Assembly: GCA_902568235.1 (NCBI GenBank)
Contig: CACFPS010000002.1
Span: 1 to 64,000 of the forward strand
Direction of reading: 5' to 3'
From: an uncultured Pelagibacteraceae bacterium
GTDB taxonomy: Bacteria > Pseudomonadota > Alphaproteobacteria > Pelagibacterales > Pelagibacteraceae
DNA length: 64,000 nucleotides
A program made the position numbers and the translations under genes. Of this stretch, positions 63,133 through 64,000 are shown piece after piece; within the stretch, counting starts at the first letter, position 1; each line of letters begins with the position of its first letter. Below the pieces are notes generated by a model, which ran no database searches, was not told the origin of the DNA, and worked only from the letters and a program-made list of their open reading frames with translations.

Positions 63133-63905
63133 TGGTTCAAATTAATTTACCGCATAATTCAAAAGTTCTTAAAGGAGATTATTATAAAGATAAAACAGGT
63201 TCTAAAAATATTAGAAAGGTAAATATATATAGATGGGATCCATCTAAAAAAGAGAATCCAAAAATTGATACTTATGAAGTGGATATGGATAATTGCTCTT
63301 CAAAAGTTTTAGATATATTAAATAAAATTAAGAATGAAATAGACCCTTCTATAGCCTATAGAAGATCCTGCGCTCATGGCGTATGTGGCTCATGTGCTAT
63401 GAATATGAATGGAAAAAATGGCCTTGCGTGTACTAAATCTCATTCTGAATTAGAAGGTGATATAAATATTTATCCTTTGCCACATTTAAAAGTTTTAAAA
63501 GATTTAATAGGTGATTTGAGTACATTATATAAGCAGTACGAGTCCATTGAACCATGGCTTAAATCTTCTAATAAAAATAACGAAACGGAGAATTTACAAT
63601 CTATAGAAGATAGAGAAAAATTAGATGGACTTTACGAATGCATAATGTGTGCATGTTGTTCAACTTCATGTCCAAGTTATTGGTGGAATGGTGAAAAATA
63701 TTTAGGACCTGCAGTTTTGTTGCAGGCTTATAGGTGGATAATTGATAGCAGAGATGAAGAAAGAAAAGAACGATTACAAAAAGTAGCAGATGAATTGAAG
63801 TTATATAGATGCCATACTATTTTGAATTGTACTAATGCATGTCCTAAAGACTTAAATCCAGCAAAAGCTATAGCTGAAATAAAGAAAATGCTTGCAACGA
63901 CTTGA
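63132..63905 (+). CDS. sdhB: succinate dehydrogenase iron-sulfur subunit
   Basis: Three-cluster iron-sulfur subunit, 257 residues. The [2Fe-2S] cysteines lie in [18 protein letters not shown], with a later GLACT (about 78-100). The ferredoxin-like [17 protein letters not shown] (about 171-190) and [17 protein letters not shown] (about 225-241) bind the other clusters. Electrons pass through it from SdhA to quinone at SdhCD. Confidence 0.97.
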   Translation: MVQINLPHNSKVLKGDYYKDKTGSKNIRKVNIYRWDPSKKENPKIDTYEVDMDNCSSKVLDILNKIKNEIDPSIAYRRSCAHGVCGSCAMNMNGKNGLACTKSHSELEGDINIYPLPHLKVLKDLIGDLSTLYKQYESIEPWLKSSNKNNETENLQSIEDREKLDGLYECIMCACCSTSCPSYWWNGEKYLGPAVLLQAYRWIIDSRDEERKERLQKVADELKLYRCHTILNCTNACPKDLNPAKAIAEIKKMLATT

Positions 63906-63929
63906 TTACTTAATTAAATAATTGCGACA

Positions 63930-64000
63930 ATGAATTTAATAGAACATTTTATTGATGGAAAAATAGTTTCGGGTTCTTCTGATAGAAAAGGAAAGGTTTT
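63930..64000 (+). CDS. methylmalonate-semialdehyde dehydrogenase-like gene, N-terminal fragment
   Basis: The gene is cut by the window end; only 23 full codons are visible. The start MNLIEHFIDGKIVSGSSDRK resembles the N-terminus of CoA-acylating methylmalonate-semialdehyde dehydrogenase (MmsA/IolA): EHFIDGK followed by a Ser-Gly-rich segment. Other aldehyde dehydrogenases start similarly, so the exact type is uncertain. The ATG lies 24 bases after the sdhB stop on the same strand. Confidence 0.55.
   Translation, partial: MNLIEHFIDGKIVSGSSDRKGKV

Noticed and set aside
1-64000. tRNA, rRNA, insertion sequence, prophage or attachment site
   Set aside because: Gaps between genes are too short or too A/T-rich for tRNA or rRNA, and no transposase, integrase or phage protein appears among the ORFs.

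Overview
The window is a dense, very AT-rich chromosomal segment that reads as a SAR11 (Candidatus Pelagibacter-type) marine alphaproteobacterium. This rests on four things seen together. Lysine and asparagine codons are almost always A/T-ending. Genes touch or overlap, and no gene-free gap reaches 300 bases. The gene content is typical of a streamlined heterotroph: a DMSP demethylation cluster (dmdC, dmdB, dmdA), a TRAP transporter beside 2-hydroxyacid dehydrogenases, and a VC_2705-type sodium symporter beside acs. The local order also fits Alphaproteobacteria (tsaD divergent from hemCD; rpe, heparinase-like and purH together; dapF and ftsY divergent from ffh-rpsP-trmD-rplS). I found no tRNA or rRNA gene, insertion sequence, prophage or CRISPR array.

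Layout: 0-5.1 kb holds an FkbM-type methyltransferase and a pterin dehydratase, converging on rpe, a heparinase II/III-like gene and purH. 5.1-10.8 kb is an uptake and activation block: a DUF4212 small subunit, a VC_2705 symporter carrying a perfect EF-hand loop, a small membrane protein, acs with a lysine-rich N-terminal tail, and an EVE-domain protein. 10.9-12.3 kb holds a repetitive coiled-coil gene, a short intergenic region with inverted repeats, and a 38-residue lysine-rich ORF fused by TAAATG to the end of tsaD. 12.3-24.2 kb is housekeeping: tsaD, hemC, hemD, mscS, yggT, folD, a metallo-hydrolase, a sugar-dehydrogenase-like protein, argG, ialB-like, tas, a Bax-inhibitor-like gene, DUF2794, yciB and hspQ. 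24.4-29.1 kb is the cytochrome c maturation run ccmCDEFGH followed by a PagL-like lipid A deacylase. 29.1-38.9 kb is a hydroxyacid module: two tandem FMN 2-hydroxyacid dehydrogenases, an aminotransferase, a D-lactate-type FAD dehydrogenase and a TakP-like TRAP transporter whose large subunit has a long C-terminal coiled-coil extension.

38.9-46.9 kb holds a minus-strand group (ketopantoate-reductase family, oxalyl-CoA-synthetase-like ligase, cytoplasmic gamma-glutamyltransferase-like enzyme) divergent from an MFS carrier, followed by a hydrolase, a UMF1 carrier and a secreted unknown. 46.9-51.9 kb is the SRP and translation region: ftsY and dapF facing ffh-rpsP-trmD-rplS, with a strongly structured leader before ffh and similar Ala/Glu/Lys/Pro tails on S16 and L19. 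52.0-63.9 kb runs in one direction: leuCDB, dmdCBA, asd, sdhCDAB. The start of a methylmalonate-semialdehyde-dehydrogenase-like gene is cut by the window end.

How the genes work together: the window feeds small marine organic compounds into central metabolism. Probable 2-hydroxy/2-oxo acids enter by TRAP and are oxidised. A small substrate, probably acetate-like, enters by the symporter and is activated by Acs. DMSP is demethylated and its product passed to CoA-bound intermediates. Succinate dehydrogenase links this to respiration, and ccm supplies c-type cytochromes. The least explained items are the ffh leader, the EF-hand loop in the symporter, the tails on S16, L19, Acs and DctM, the coiled-coil gene with its neighbouring tiny ORF, and the repeated interlocking of stop codons at convergent gene ends.
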